64,000 nucleotides of DNA from Luteibacter yeojuensis (GCF_011742875.1 NZ_JAAQTL010000004.1:32618-96617); one strand, 5' to 3'. Shown: positions 27,180-36,767, numbered from the stretch's first letter. Made by a program: numbers and translations. Notes: a model not told the origin generated them from the sequence alone.

Positions 27180-27386
27180 ATGCGCCCCAATCCCGCGGCC
27201 GCGCCGCTGATCCCGGCGAACGCCGAAAACCGCTACGACGTCACGCGTGCCGACCTGCCGCTGTCCTGCCCGATGCCGGGCATGTACCTGTGGAATTCGC
27301 ACCCGAAGGTCTACCTGCCCATCGAAGACGACGGCGGCACCTCGAAGTGTCCTTATTGCGGTGCGAATTACGTCCTGAAAGACTGA
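27180..27386 (+). CDS. Small zinc-finger (CHCC-type) protein
   Basis: This 68-residue protein carries Cys30, His41, Cys57 and Cys60 in the spacing of the zf-CHCC family (SCP…WNSHPKVYLPI…KCPYCGANY). The family is related to the mitochondrial complex I NDUFS6/NUMM zinc protein. In proteobacteria it is a common stand-alone gene of unclear role next to glycosyltransferases. GGAG precedes the ATG by about 7 bp. Confidence 0.9.
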   Translation: MRPNPAAAPLIPANAENRYDVTRADLPLSCPMPGMYLWNSHPKVYLPIEDDGGTSKCPYCGANYVLKD

Positions 27387-27447
27387 TCAGCCTCACGGGG
27401 CATGTTTCGTGCATGGCCTTCGCACCTCCCTCCCATCGGACCGACCC

Positions 27448-28587
27448 ATGGCCACCGTCTCCGCCCACCGGACGATGACCGTCGTACAACTGATTCCCGC
27501 CCTGCATTCGGGCGGTGCCGAGCGCTCGACCCTCGAAATCGCGCGGGCCCTGGTCCAGGCCGGGCATCGTTCGATCGTCGTGTCGGCCGGCGGGCGGATG
27601 GTCGAACAACTGGAGGCCGAGGGCAGCCGTCACGTCACCTTGCCGATCGGCAGGAAGTCGCTCGCCACGCTCTTCACGGTAGGCAAGCTGCGCGACCTGC
27701 TGCGCGACGTGCAGCCGGACATCGTCCACGCCCGCTCGCGCCTGCCGGCGTGGGTGGGCTGGTGGGCCATGCGTGGCCTCAAGCCGCGGCCGCACTTCGT
27801 CACCACGGTGCACGGCCTGAACACGCCCGGACGCTACAGCGCCATCCTCATGCGCGGCGAGCGGGTGATCGTGGTCTCGCAGACCCTGCGCGATTACGTG
27901 CTACGTCATTACCCGCGTGAGGTGGACACCGCGCGCATCGCGGTCGTCCCGCGCGGCATCGACACCGATGCCTTCCCCTACGGTTACCGCCCCGACGACA
28001 GCTGGCAGCGGGCCTTCTTCGAGCAATACCCGCAGCTGGCCGGGGCGCCCCTGCTCACCCTGCCGGGGCGCGGCACGCGGCTGAAGGGTCACGCGGACGC
28101 CATCGAACTCCTCGCCGATCTCGACCGGCGCGACATCGACGCGCGCCTGATGCTCCTGGGCGCGGACGAGCCGGGTCGCGAGTCCTATATCGCGGAACTG
28201 CGCGCGCTGGTCCACCAGCGCGGTCTGGACGACAAGGTGGTGATCTCGCCCCAGCGCGCCGACGTGCGCGACGTCTACGCCATGTCCGCGCTGGTCCTGC
28301 AGCTGTCCCGGCGTCCGGAATCCTTCGGTCGTACCGTGGTGGAAGCCCTGGCGCTGTGCCGCCCCGTGATGGGTTACGCCCATGGCGGCGTCGGCGAACT
28401 GCTGGCCGAGCTCTACCCCGCAGGTCGCGTCCCGCTGGGCGACCGCGAGAAACTGGTCGAGCGCGCCGCCGAACTGCTTCGCTTCGCGCCGCCCATCCCG
28501 CCACCGCGCAGCTACCGGCTGGCCGACATGCAGTCCGCCACGCTGGCGCTCTATGCCGAGGTGGTGCAGGGCGTACCCGCGGCGTGA
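27448..28587 (+). CDS. GT-B family 4 glycosyltransferase (LPS/polysaccharide)
   Basis: The start at 27448 gives 379 residues. The N-terminal Rossmann domain has QLIPALHSGGAERSTLEIARAL, the nucleotide-sugar glycosyltransferase start. The C-terminal domain has RPESFGRTVVEALALCRPVMGYAHGGVGEL, the usual EX7E region of GT4 enzymes. It probably transfers a sugar in LPS core assembly on the cytoplasmic face. Its stop overlaps the O-antigen-ligase-like gene by 4 bp, indicating an operon of three genes. Sugar specificity cannot be read. Confidence 0.88.
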   Translation: MATVSAHRTMTVVQLIPALHSGGAERSTLEIARALVQAGHRSIVVSAGGRMVEQLEAEGSRHVTLPIGRKSLATLFTVGKLRDLLRDVQPDIVHARSRLPAWVGWWAMRGLKPRPHFVTTVHGLNTPGRYSAILMRGERVIVVSQTLRDYVLRHYPREVDTARIAVVPRGIDTDAFPYGYRPDDSWQRAFFEQYPQLAGAPLLTLPGRGTRLKGHADAIELLADLDRRDIDARLMLLGADEPGRESYIAELRALVHQRGLDDKVVISPQRADVRDVYAMSALVLQLSRRPESFGRTVVEALALCRPVMGYAHGGVGELLAELYPAGRVPLGDREKLVERAAELLRFAPPIPPPRSYRLADMQSATLALYAEVVQGVPAA

Positions 28588-29867
28588 GCGGGCGCGGCCC
28601 CGGCGCGGCGATCCGGGCAGGCCTCGCCTCGCCGCTGCTTCCCGTCTGGCTGGTGCCCGCTCTGCTGCCTTTCGGCCGCAGCGCCGAACTCGGTGTCTTC
28701 CTTGCCCTGGTGGGCTGCGTCCTGCTGCTGGTGCGCGAGCCCGCGGCCTTGCGCCATCATCCCGGGGCGAAACTGTTCCTCTGGCTGTTCGCCGCATACG
28801 CGGGCGCGGCGCTCGTCTCCGCCGTCGACGCGGTCGCGCCGGGTAAGAGCTGGGGCACCGTGGCCGGCATCCTGCGTTTCGCGCCCCTGGGCATCTATAC
28901 CTGCTTCGCGATGCGCCGGCCGGGCAAGGTCCGTGCGCTCTACGTCGCCACCGCCGCCGTGGTCGCCGTGTGGGTCGCCGATGCCTGGGTCCAGGCGCTG
29001 ACAGGCTATGGCCTGGCCGGTGCGTCGGATCCCGAGCGGCTTTCGGGCATCTTCGGTGCGACGAACCTCAAGCTCGGGCCGGCATTGTCCGCGCTGGCAC
29101 CGTTCCTCTTGTGGGCCGCGCGGGAGCGTTGGGGGAGGCGTGGCCTGGTGCTCGCATTTCTCCTGGCGCTGGGTCCCGTCCTGCTGTCCGGGTCGCGTGC
29201 GTCCTGGCTTTGCTATGCGCTGGTGGCCGTCGCCTTCCTCTGGCGGGAAGCCGGGTCGCCCCGGCGCTTCGCGGTGGCCTGCGCCGGCGCCGCGCTGGCG
29301 GTGACGATGGCGGCGGCACTGGCCTGGCAGGTCTCGCCCCGCTTCCGCGACCGCGTGGCCCATACCGTGCCGGCCCTCTCCGGCACGGCCGCCGGCGTGG
29401 ACACCGCGCTGACCGGACGGCTCGACATCTGGACCACCGCCTTGCGCCTGTATGCGACGCATCCGGTGAACGGCGTGGGCGTGCGTGGTTTCCGCGTCGC
29501 CTATCCGTCCATGGCCGCGCCGGGCGACCACTTCCTCACCATCGAAAAATGCGGGGAAGGCGAGGGCGCCTGCCACGCGCACCAGGTGGTGCTCGAGGTG
29601 GCCACGGAAACCGGCACGATCGGCCTGCTGGCCTGGCTCGCGGCCGCGGTGTTCGCCGTCCGCACATGGTGGCGGGCGGGCGCCGTCGCCCGTGCGCGAG
29701 CGTTTCCTCCCACCGTCGCCCTGGTGGCGATCCTGTTCCCGCTGAACACCCACATGGCCTTCTATTCGGCGTGGTGGGGGTTGCTGGCGGCGTGGCTGTT
29801 TTCGGTCTGGGCGGCCGCCCTGTTCGCCGACCTGCCGGACGACAGGGAGGTCCGACGTGGCACGTGA
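28584..29867 (+). CDS. O-antigen ligase / Wzy-type polytopic membrane protein
   Basis: A GTG within GTGA overlaps the previous stop and gives 427 residues with about ten hydrophobic segments. The Wzy_C-type loop lies at about residues 270-335: ALTGRLDIWTTALRLYATHPVNGVGVRGFRVAYP, then CHAHQVVLEVATETGTIGLLAW. WaaL-type enzymes join O-antigen or other glycans from undecaprenyl-PP to lipid A-core in the periplasm. Wzy polymerases share this fold, so the exact role is uncertain. It overlaps the downstream GT2 gene by 11 bp. Confidence 0.85.
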   Translation: MSGRGPGAAIRAGLASPLLPVWLVPALLPFGRSAELGVFLALVGCVLLLVREPAALRHHPGAKLFLWLFAAYAGAALVSAVDAVAPGKSWGTVAGILRFAPLGIYTCFAMRRPGKVRALYVATAAVVAVWVADAWVQALTGYGLAGASDPERLSGIFGATNLKLGPALSALAPFLLWAARERWGRRGLVLAFLLALGPVLLSGSRASWLCYALVAVAFLWREAGSPRRFAVACAGAALAVTMAAALAWQVSPRFRDRVAHTVPALSGTAAGVDTALTGRLDIWTTALRLYATHPVNGVGVRGFRVAYPSMAAPGDHFLTIEKCGEGEGACHAHQVVLEVATETGTIGLLAWLAAAVFAVRTWWRAGAVARARAFPPTVALVAILFPLNTHMAFYSAWWGLLAAWLFSVWAAALFADLPDDREVRRGT

Positions 29868-30651
29868 ACCGCTCTCCGTCGTCGTCACCACCTTCGACAA
29901 CGCGGAGACGATCGGCACCTGCCTCGGCTCGGTCGCGTTCGCCGACGACATCGTCGTGCTCGACTCGGGCTCCACTGATGCGACGCGCGATATCGCCGCG
30001 CGGCTCGGCGCGCGGGTGGAAGTGCGGCCTTTCGCGGGCTACAGCGCGCAGAAGCAGGCGGCGATCGATCTCGCCCGATATCGCTGGGTGCTGCTGCTGG
30101 ATTCGGACGAGGCGCTGACGCCTTCCGCGGCCGAACGCATTCGCGTCGCGCTCGAGTCGCCGGAGGCGGCGGGCTACGTGCTGTTGCGCCGCGAATGGGT
30201 GTTCTGGCGCTGGCAGCCGGAACGCGCGCGATTGAACCATTACGTGCGCCTGTTCGACCGCACGCGCGCCCGCATGAGCGGGCACGAGGTGCACGAAAGC
30301 ATCGTCGTCGACGGACCGGTGCGTCGCCTGGATGCCGTCATCGACCACTACGGCGAACGCGACATCGAAGGTCGCGTGGACAAGGCCAACCGCTATTCGT
30401 CGTTGCAGGTGCGCGATCGCCACACACGCGTGCCGCGCTTCCTCCGCGCGCGGATGGTCTTCTACCCGACGATCGCCTTCGCGCGTTATTACTTCTGGCG
30501 CGGCCACTGGCGCGGCGGCTGGGCGGGTTTCGTCGCCGCCCGCGTGCATGCGTTCTATGCGTTCCTGAAGTACGCCAAGCTCTACGAGCTTCGCCGCTCA
30601 AGCGACGAGGGCCGTCGCCGTCCGTTCGAGGGCGAACACGGTAAGGACTGA
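29857..30651 (+). CDS. Family 2 glycosyltransferase (WaaE/KdtX-like)
   Basis: A GTG start at 29857 has AGGGAGG 6 bp upstream. The 264-residue GT-A enzyme begins PLSVVVTTFDNAETIGTCL and has the DXD-like LLLDSDEAL near residue 83. It then has the WaaE-type C-terminal part with RMSGHEVHESIVVDG and an amphipathic RYYFWRGHWRGGWAGF segment. Relatives add a glucose to the inner LPS core. It is third in the cluster after the O-antigen-ligase-like gene. Confidence 0.88.
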   Translation: MAREPLSVVVTTFDNAETIGTCLGSVAFADDIVVLDSGSTDATRDIAARLGARVEVRPFAGYSAQKQAAIDLARYRWVLLLDSDEALTPSAAERIRVALESPEAAGYVLLRREWVFWRWQPERARLNHYVRLFDRTRARMSGHEVHESIVVDGPVRRLDAVIDHYGERDIEGRVDKANRYSSLQVRDRHTRVPRFLRARMVFYPTIAFARYYFWRGHWRGGWAGFVAARVHAFYAFLKYAKLYELRRSSDEGRRRPFEGEHGKD

Positions 30652-30769
30652 TTCGCAGGCTTCGCCGTTACATCGCGCGGAAACGATGACGGTACGCGTC
30701 GCTCACGCGGAGCGGCTCGGCGAAGCCATTGAGCCAGACCAGGAAACGGCCATCTCCATCTGGCACCGC

Positions 30770-31684
30770 TCAGGCGGCCAGGGCCATCGGCGCCCGTTCG
30801 GGGACGAACGCGGCGACGACCCGCTCGCAGGCCGCACCGCGCAGGGCTTCGCGGCGACGGAACTCGGCGCGACGCTTGCTTTCGATCTCCGACGCATGGC
30901 GCTCGGGGTCGCGTGGAGGAAGTTCGTAGAAGCCGTCTTCCTGGGGAACGCCGCCGGCTTCCATCCAGAACGCGTCGTAATCGGCCTTGACCTTGTTCGG
31001 GATGCCCGCGAAGACGTGGGCGGCATTGCCGATGCCGAGGACCCGTTCGATGTCGAACGCGCCGGCCAGCGCACGGACGATCGATAGCAGGAGGTTTTTC
31101 GGTCGCAGGCCATGGCACTGCCGCGTGAGCTCGCGCACCGCGTCGCGTCCCGCGTTGTTCGCGGCGCCTTGGAGGCAGCCGACCACGATCGTGCGGCCGC
31201 CGTCGACGAAGGCGATGGTGGCGTACGATATCTGCAGGCCATTCGCGTCGGTGAGCGAGATGCTCATCTCGCCCTCTCGGCTGCGGCGGAACGGCGCCTT
31301 CAGGATGAGCGAGAGATCCTCCCCGTCGCGTAGTCGCAGCTTGCCGAGGAGCACCTGGCGTTCGCGATAAAGCATGTGGAAGAGGGGGCGCGGAAAGCGC
31401 GCGAGCGCGAAGTCGTAGTGATCGCGCAGGGCCTGCAACCGCTTCGGCCGGCTCCATCCCAGATTGATGTAACGATGCTGGTAGCGTTCCGGCAGTACAC
31501 GATCGATCGACGCGATACCCGCCATCGCCGGCGACTCGAGAAAGGCCAGCCACGCATCGTGTTCGCGCCAGCGCGCGAGACACCTGCCGATATAGGTAAG
31601 CATGGCGGCGATGCCGCGCACGCGCGTGCTGTGCCAACCGGCACGCCCGCTCAGCGAGCGCATGAAACGCAGGATCGATGGCAT
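30770..31684 (-). CDS. VirK/YbjX (DUF535) family protein
   Basis: This 304-residue protein matches the DUF535 family. Its features are the central GRCLARWREHDAWLAFLES, YQHRYINLGWSRPKRLQALRDHYDFA, MSISLTDANGLQISYATIAF and a late NKVKADYDAFWMEAGG. Family members (YbjX, VirK) are associated with lipid A modification or envelope virulence traits, but their activity is not known. It sits between LPS glycosyltransferase genes and a lipid A acyltransferase, which supports an envelope role. It is convergent with the GT2 gene. Confidence 0.85.
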   Translation of the reverse strand: MPSILRFMRSLSGRAGWHSTRVRGIAAMLTYIGRCLARWREHDAWLAFLESPAMAGIASIDRVLPERYQHRYINLGWSRPKRLQALRDHYDFALARFPRPLFHMLYRERQVLLGKLRLRDGEDLSLILKAPFRRSREGEMSISLTDANGLQISYATIAFVDGGRTIVVGCLQGAANNAGRDAVRELTRQCHGLRPKNLLLSIVRALAGAFDIERVLGIGNAAHVFAGIPNKVKADYDAFWMEAGGVPQEDGFYELPPRDPERHASEIESKRRAEFRRREALRGAACERVVAAFVPERAPMALAA

Positions 31685-31892
31685 GATGAAGGTCCGTTTC
31701 GTGACGATGACGCACGTTCTACGTGCGCCCTTTTTCCCGGAACTTTCATGATGCCGGACACGCCGATCGTCGTTCTGTCGGCGTTTGGATTACCGAAAGG
31801 TCAGGGAAAGTCGAAGGATCCACACCTGCCCCTCTTCGGAGTGGGCGTCCTTGTGGGAGATTCCCTGTTCTCGTGCAAGCTGTCGGGCTTCG

Positions 31893-31948
31893 TGTGGGAG
31901 CCGCTTCAGCGGCGATGGGCACTCGCGAGACGCCGGCCGGCTCCCACA
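31893..31948. repeat. Short family A variant
   Basis: TGTGGGAGCCGCTTCAGCGG at the left and GGCTCCCACA at the right enclose a shortened centre. It lies in the 299-bp gap between the DUF535 start and the LpxL-type stop. The remainder of that gap shows no feature I can support. Confidence 0.8.
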
Positions 31949-31983
31949 TGCACGCGACTGGCCGGAGCCGCATGCCCCAGGTT

Positions 31984-32910
31984 TCAGTAAACCTTCGGCT
32001 CGCCTGGCGGCCGGGTCTTGAAGCGCTTGTGCACCCAAAGGTATTGCTCGGGTGCCTCGCGGACCATCTGCTCTATCTGCGCGTTCACCCGTGCCGTGTC
32101 CAGGGCCGCGTCCTTGCTGGGGAAATCGTCCATCGGCGCGCCAAGGCGCATCGCGTAACCGGCATCGCCGGGGAGGCGGCGATGGTAGAAAGGGACGACC
32201 AGGGCACCGGAGAGGCGCGCAAGGTGGTGCGTGGCGGTGATGGTGGCCGCCTGCACGCCGAAGAACGGCACGAAGACATTGTCCTTGCTGCGCATGTCCT
32301 GGTCGGGGGCGTACCAGAGCGTGCCGCCGGATTTCAGGTACTTCACCGTGCCACGGATATCGTCCTTCTCGAACATCGCATCCGCGTAATGCAGCCGGGA
32401 ACGCAGCACCGCGAACTCGAATACCTCCGAATCCATCCGCCGGTACATGCCGGCGATGCGGATCCGTTGGGACACCAGCCGGGCACAGAGTTCCAGGTGC
32501 GAGAAATGGCCGCCGACGAGGAGGACGCCGCGCCCGGCCTTGCGGGCGGCTTCGAGGTGCTCGAGCCCCTCGACGGTGACCGGTACCCGCGCGATCGCCC
32601 GGTCCGAGCCCATCCAGCCCAGCGCGAACTCGGCCAGCATCATGCCGACGTCGCAGAGGTTGGCGCGCACCAGGGCCCTCTGCGCGGCGGCATCCAGCTC
32701 GGGGAAGCACAGGCCGATATTGGTCGCCGCCACGCGTCGCCGTTCCGGGTTCAGGTGCAGGGCCAGCCGTCCGGCCAGGCGGCCCAGGCGCATCAGCAGG
32801 CGGAAGGGCAGGCGGGCAATCAGCCAGATGAAGGCGACGCCCAGCCAGGCCGGCCAGTGGCGCGGCGCGAGCAGGGTGCGGGTGAGTTCGGGGCGGGGCA
32901 TACCGGGCAT
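31984..32910 (-). CDS. lpxL: Lipid A biosynthesis acyltransferase (LpxL/HtrB family)
   Basis: This 308-residue protein has a membrane-anchoring N-terminal segment (WPAWLGVAFIWLIARLPFRLL). The HX4(D/E) catalytic motif appears as HFSHLE in GRGVLLVGGHFSHLELCARL. Later come WYAPDQDM and FFGVQAATITATH, typical of late acyltransferases. It adds a secondary acyl chain to Kdo-lipid A precursors at the inner membrane. LpxL versus LpxM cannot be decided from sequence alone. An internal Met at 32901 is an alternative start. Confidence 0.88.
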   Translation of the reverse strand: MPGMPRPELTRTLLAPRHWPAWLGVAFIWLIARLPFRLLMRLGRLAGRLALHLNPERRRVAATNIGLCFPELDAAAQRALVRANLCDVGMMLAEFALGWMGSDRAIARVPVTVEGLEHLEAARKAGRGVLLVGGHFSHLELCARLVSQRIRIAGMYRRMDSEVFEFAVLRSRLHYADAMFEKDDIRGTVKYLKSGGTLWYAPDQDMRSKDNVFVPFFGVQAATITATHHLARLSGALVVPFYHRRLPGDAGYAMRLGAPMDDFPSKDAALDTARVNAQIEQMVREAPEQYLWVHKRFKTRPPGEPKVY

Positions 32911-33015
32911 GGCCGCGCATTGTAACGAATGGGGCCGCCATGCTGCCTTACGGCCTGTCGCTGGCCGTGAAGCGGTATCTTCGCCTCAAGCGTCCGTGGC
33001 TGGTCGGTCGCTACA

Positions 33016-33741
33016 CTAACCTTGCCAAGCGCCGAAGGCGTGCGTGGAACAGGCGAAGCGGATGCGTACTCTTTCCCGTCGGTTGTCCTTGAAGCCCACG
33101 CTCATGCGATCGACGCGTCGATCGCGATCGACGCAAGTCCGGTAGGCCAGGTCTCGCGCAGCTTCATAGGCCTGTCGCTTTCCCATCCCCGAAACCACAA
33201 CGAGTTCGTCCTCGTCACTACCCCCGCGGGCCTTGCCGAGCATCTCTATGACCGGTGCCGGCGTGGCTTCGGAGGGCGCTACCTCGGGAGCTGGCTCGAT
33301 GGCACACGTCGCATAGGCAAATTCGCGGATGGCACCGACCGGACCTGCGATGCCGGGGCGCTTGTGGCCCGCATGGTACTCGACGACATATCCGTTCTGC
33401 TCTTCGCAGACGCGCAAGGCATGCTTCCACATCGAGGCAAATACCGTCCTGCCATGGCGTCCAACGTTCGTGACGTCGTACTCGAAGGCGGCGAAGGGAC
33501 GATATTCGCGGGCGCGAAAAGCGGGAGCATCCAGCGGTGGTTCGGAAGCGGGTAGGCTTGGCGCGGCCCCGTCGCTATCCGTCGTTTCGCGCAGCGGTAC
33601 GGCATATATCCGCGTCCGCGGCAGGTCGTTTTCCTGCGATGGGGCGTGTGCCGCGCTTTGTGGCATCTCGGTTTCGGCGTGAGCGAACGCCGCGGACATG
33701 GCGAGCAGGCCGGTAGCGGTAAAGCCGATCGTCTTAATCAT
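33016..33741 (-). CDS. Exported hypothetical protein
   Basis: This 241-residue protein begins with a convincing signal peptide, MIKTIGFTATGLLAMSAAFAHA. A Ser/Pro-rich linker follows. It then has two loosely similar segments, each with paired Cys and basic residues, around residues 108-146 (VCEEQNGYVV…YATC) and 200-232 (RTCVDRDRR…RFACS). I do not recognise a family. A periplasmic disulfide-bonded protein is plausible. It lies between lpxL and waaA but is transcribed away from waaA. Confidence 0.7.
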   Translation of the reverse strand: MIKTIGFTATGLLAMSAAFAHAETEMPQSAAHAPSQENDLPRTRIYAVPLRETTDSDGAAPSLPASEPPLDAPAFRAREYRPFAAFEYDVTNVGRHGRTVFASMWKHALRVCEEQNGYVVEYHAGHKRPGIAGPVGAIREFAYATCAIEPAPEVAPSEATPAPVIEMLGKARGGSDEDELVVVSGMGKRQAYEAARDLAYRTCVDRDRRVDRMSVGFKDNRRERVRIRFACSTHAFGAWQG

Positions 33742-33961
33742 GGTTCTCCCTTGCTATGCATGGCCCGGATGGGTCGCGCCATGGTCCTCGAGCACTCACG
33801 GGGAGGATGTCGGCGGAGTGCGCGGCCTTCCGTCGGCCGATTCGTCAAGACCTGGCGGTGACAGCCTGCACCAGGCCAGCGGCCGGCAGGCCGGGTCGGC
33901 GGGCCATGGCCACGGGCGGGGCGGCTATACTGCCGGGCTACCGGCAATACCAGGGATCCGC

Positions 33962-35233
33962 GTGCTGCTGCGCCTGCTCTACAACCTCGCCATGTACCTG
34001 TTCACGCCGCTGGTCATGCTCCGCCTGATGGCGCGCGGCATGCGTTACGGTGACTACCATGTGCGCTGGCGCGAGCGTTTCGGCCAGTTTCGCGAGCCCC
34101 GCCTCGCCGGTTGCCTGTGGGTGCATGCGGTGTCCGTGGGCGAGGTGAACGCGGCCGAGCCGCTGGTGAAGGCGCTGATGGAGGCCTACCCGCAGGCGCC
34201 GATGCTGGTGACCACGGTGACCCCCACCGGCTCGGAGCGCGTGCGCCAGTTGTTCGGCGACAGTGTCCATAGCGTCTACCTGCCGTACGACCTGCCGTTC
34301 GCCGTGAAGCGCTTCCTGCGCAATACCCGTCCACGGCTCGCCGTGATCGTGGAAACCGAGATCTGGCCGAACCTCTATTTCGCCTGCCGCCGCCACGGCA
34401 TTCCCTTGCTCATCGCCAATGCGCGTCTCTCCGAGCGCTCGCTGCGCGGTTACGCGCGCATGAGTTCGCTGGTGAAGCGCGCGCTGCGCTGTGTGAGCCA
34501 TATCGCCGCGCAGTCGCGCACCGACGCCGCGCGCTACCGCCTGCTCGGCGCCGAACCCAGCCAGCTCACCGTCTGCGGCAACCTGAAGTTCGACATGCCG
34601 GTGCCACAGGCCGCGCTCGAAGCGGGCACGGCGATGCGCGAGGCCTGGGGCAAGGGGCGTCCCGTCTGGATCGCCGCCAGCACGCACGAGGGCGAGGAGA
34701 TGTGCGTCCTCGAGGCCCACCTCGACGTCATGCGCCGCCTGCCCGACGCCCTCCTGCTGATCGCGCCGCGCCATCCGGAACGCTTCAAGGCCGTGGAGGC
34801 TTCCGTGCGCAGTCTCGGCTTCAATGTCGCCACGCGCAGCGCGGACGGCGCCCCCGGCCACGCCACGCAGTGCTTCGTCATCGACTCCATGGGCGAACTC
34901 CTGCGCTTCTTCGCGTCGGCCGACGTCGCCTTCGTGGGCGGCAGCCTCGTACCTATCGGCGGCCACAACGTGCTGGAGCCGGCTGCGCTGTGCAAGCCGG
35001 TGCTCGTCGGTCCGCATACCTTCAACTTCGAGGAAATCACCCAGGCACTGCTCGACGAGGGCGGCGGTCAGCGCGTGAAGGACGAGAACGAACTCGGCGA
35101 GCAGGTGCTGTCGCTGCTTCGCGACCGGGAGCGTCGGGAGGCGATGGGTGCCCGCGCTCGCCATGTCTTCGACAGCGAGCGCGGCTCGGTCGGCAAGGTG
35201 ATGGAACTCGTCGACCGCCTCTTGCAGGAATAG
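33962..35233 (+). CDS. waaA: 3-deoxy-D-manno-octulosonic acid transferase
   Basis: A GTG start at 33962 gives 423 residues, the normal KdtA length; longer upstream frames are unlikely. The N-terminal membrane-associated helix VLLRLLYNLAMYLFTPLVM is followed by LWVHAVSVGEV, MLVTTVTPTGSERV and VETEIWPNL. The C-terminal CMP-Kdo-binding half has AASTHEGEE, LLIAPRHPERF, FVGGSLVPIGGHNVLEPAAL and GPHTFNFEEI. It transfers Kdo from CMP-Kdo to lipid A precursor at the inner membrane. A family A repeat follows. Confidence 0.96.
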   Translation: MLLRLLYNLAMYLFTPLVMLRLMARGMRYGDYHVRWRERFGQFREPRLAGCLWVHAVSVGEVNAAEPLVKALMEAYPQAPMLVTTVTPTGSERVRQLFGDSVHSVYLPYDLPFAVKRFLRNTRPRLAVIVETEIWPNLYFACRRHGIPLLIANARLSERSLRGYARMSSLVKRALRCVSHIAAQSRTDAARYRLLGAEPSQLTVCGNLKFDMPVPQAALEAGTAMREAWGKGRPVWIAASTHEGEEMCVLEAHLDVMRRLPDALLLIAPRHPERFKAVEASVRSLGFNVATRSADGAPGHATQCFVIDSMGELLRFFASADVAFVGGSLVPIGGHNVLEPAALCKPVLVGPHTFNFEEITQALLDEGGGQRVKDENELGEQVLSLLRDRERREAMGARARHVFDSERGSVGKVMELVDRLLQE

Positions 35234-35239
35234 AAAAGC

Positions 35240-35323
35240 TGTGGGAGCCGCTATAGCGGCGAGAAGCCCACGGAGCAGTGAAGCGGCGAGGTGGTTCCCC
35301 TCGCCGCTATAGCGGCTCCTACA
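35240..35323. repeat. Family A inverted-repeat element, full copy
   Basis: An 84-bp copy from TGTGGGAGCCGCTATAGCGG to GGCTCCTACA fills the gap between the convergent waaA and tolC stops. With its two palindromic arms it could serve as a bidirectional transcript end. Confidence 0.93.
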
Positions 35324-35332
35324 GGGAGTCCG

Positions 35333-36733
35333 TTACTGCAGCAGCGCGTTCACCGCCTCGAGGTCCTTCACGTCCACCGTGCCGGCCGTCTGCTTCAGCA
35401 GCAGCTTGTCGAGGATGAACTGGTGGCGGGCCTGCGAGTAGTCGCTGAGCGCCTGGGTGAGGTTCTGCTGCGCGATCAGCACGTCGACGATGGTGCGCGT
35501 GCCGACCTCGAAGCCCGCCTGGGTCGCGTCGCGTGCGCTCTCCGACGACTCGACGGCGGCCTTGGTCGCCTCGACCTTGCTGATACCGGCGACGACCGAA
35601 CGGTAGTAGTTCAGCGTGTCGCGGACGACCTGCCGGCGCGTGGCCTCCAGGGAGTCCTGCGCGGCATCGCGCTGGTAGATCGACTGGCGGACGCGCGATT
35701 GCGTGGCGCCGCCGGAGAAGATCGGCACGTTGAGCGTGAGGCCCACGGTGGTGTTGCCGCGACCGTTGTTGCCGGACCCGAGCGTGCCGGCCGAGGCGGC
35801 GGTGCCGGCGTTCTGGGTCCACGCCGTGGTCTTGCTGTAGCCGAGCGTGGCGTCGATGGTCGGCAGGTGGCCGGCGCGCGCCGAGGAGATGCTGTGCTCG
35901 GCGGAGTCGACGTTGTACTGCGAGGCGATGATCGACGGGTTGCTCTTGACTGCTTCGGCCACCCAGGCCTTCGGGTCGTTCGGCGAGGGCGCGTCCATCG
36001 GCAGCTGCTCGCGCAGCTTCTTCAGGTTGTCCGCCGGCTTGCCGGTGATCTGGGTGAGGGCTTCGCGCGCGTCGGCCAGGGTGTTTTCGGCCGTGATGAC
36101 CGCGGCCACCGCGGTATCGTGCTGGGCCTTGGCATCCTGCACGTCGGTAATGGCGGAAAGGCCGACGTCGAAGCGCTGCTGGGCCTGCTCGAGCTGGCGG
36201 GCGAGCGCCTGTTCGTTGGCCTTGGCGAAGGTGAGCGCGTCGTCGTTGGTCAGCACCTGGAAGTAGGCCGTGGCCACGCGGGTGGTGAGCTGCTGCAAGG
36301 CCGCCTCATACGTGGCGTCCTGCGCCTGCGACGAGGACTTCGCGGCCTTCAGGTCGGCGTAGCGGCTGAGGTCGAGCACGCTCTGGCTGATCGTGGCGCT
36401 CAGGTCGCGAGTGCGGGTATGGCCCGCGTCGCCGGTGAGCACCGGGTTGCCGGCACCGTCGACCACCGGATTGCCCGCGGCGTCGGTGACGAACGAACGC
36501 GACGGCCCGTTCGGGTCGCTCTGGTTGAGGCTGAGCTGGGCATTGATCTGCGGGAGCAGCAGGGCACGCGCCTGCACCACGCCCTCGCCCGTGGCGAGAC
36601 GGGTGGAGTCGGCCTGCGACAACACCGGGTCGTTGGCCCGGGCCTGCCGGTAGGCGTCGAGCAGGTCTTCCGCGTGGCTCGCGAAAGGCATCGCAGCCAG
36701 TGCCAGCGCGACGGTGAGCAGCTTCAAGCGCAT
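35333..36733 (-). CDS. tolC: TolC-family outer-membrane efflux channel
   Basis: The 466-residue protein has a signal peptide (MRLKLLTVALALAAMPFASHA). Two outer-membrane-efflux repeats follow, with long helical regions such as LARQLEQAQQRFDVGLSAITDVQDAKAQHD and ARDATQAGFEVGTRTIVDVL. The two are symmetrical copies, as in TolC. It forms the exit duct for tripartite pumps and type I secretion. It lies 34 bp downstream of the pcm-like gene on the same strand, so the two are probably co-transcribed. Confidence 0.93.
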   Translation of the reverse strand: MRLKLLTVALALAAMPFASHAEDLLDAYRQARANDPVLSQADSTRLATGEGVVQARALLLPQINAQLSLNQSDPNGPSRSFVTDAAGNPVVDGAGNPVLTGDAGHTRTRDLSATISQSVLDLSRYADLKAAKSSSQAQDATYEAALQQLTTRVATAYFQVLTNDDALTFAKANEQALARQLEQAQQRFDVGLSAITDVQDAKAQHDTAVAAVITAENTLADAREALTQITGKPADNLKKLREQLPMDAPSPNDPKAWVAEAVKSNPSIIASQYNVDSAEHSISSARAGHLPTIDATLGYSKTTAWTQNAGTAASAGTLGSGNNGRGNTTVGLTLNVPIFSGGATQSRVRQSIYQRDAAQDSLEATRRQVVRDTLNYYRSVVAGISKVEATKAAVESSESARDATQAGFEVGTRTIVDVLIAQQNLTQALSDYSQARHQFILDKLLLKQTAGTVDVKDLEAVNALLQ

Positions 36734-36767
36734 GGTTTCGCCTTGTGTGTGAGGAGGATCTGGTGGG

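Noticed and set aside
30686..31087. Forward frame of 133 codons opposite the DUF535 gene
   Set aside because: The reverse-strand DUF535 protein is complete and recognisable.
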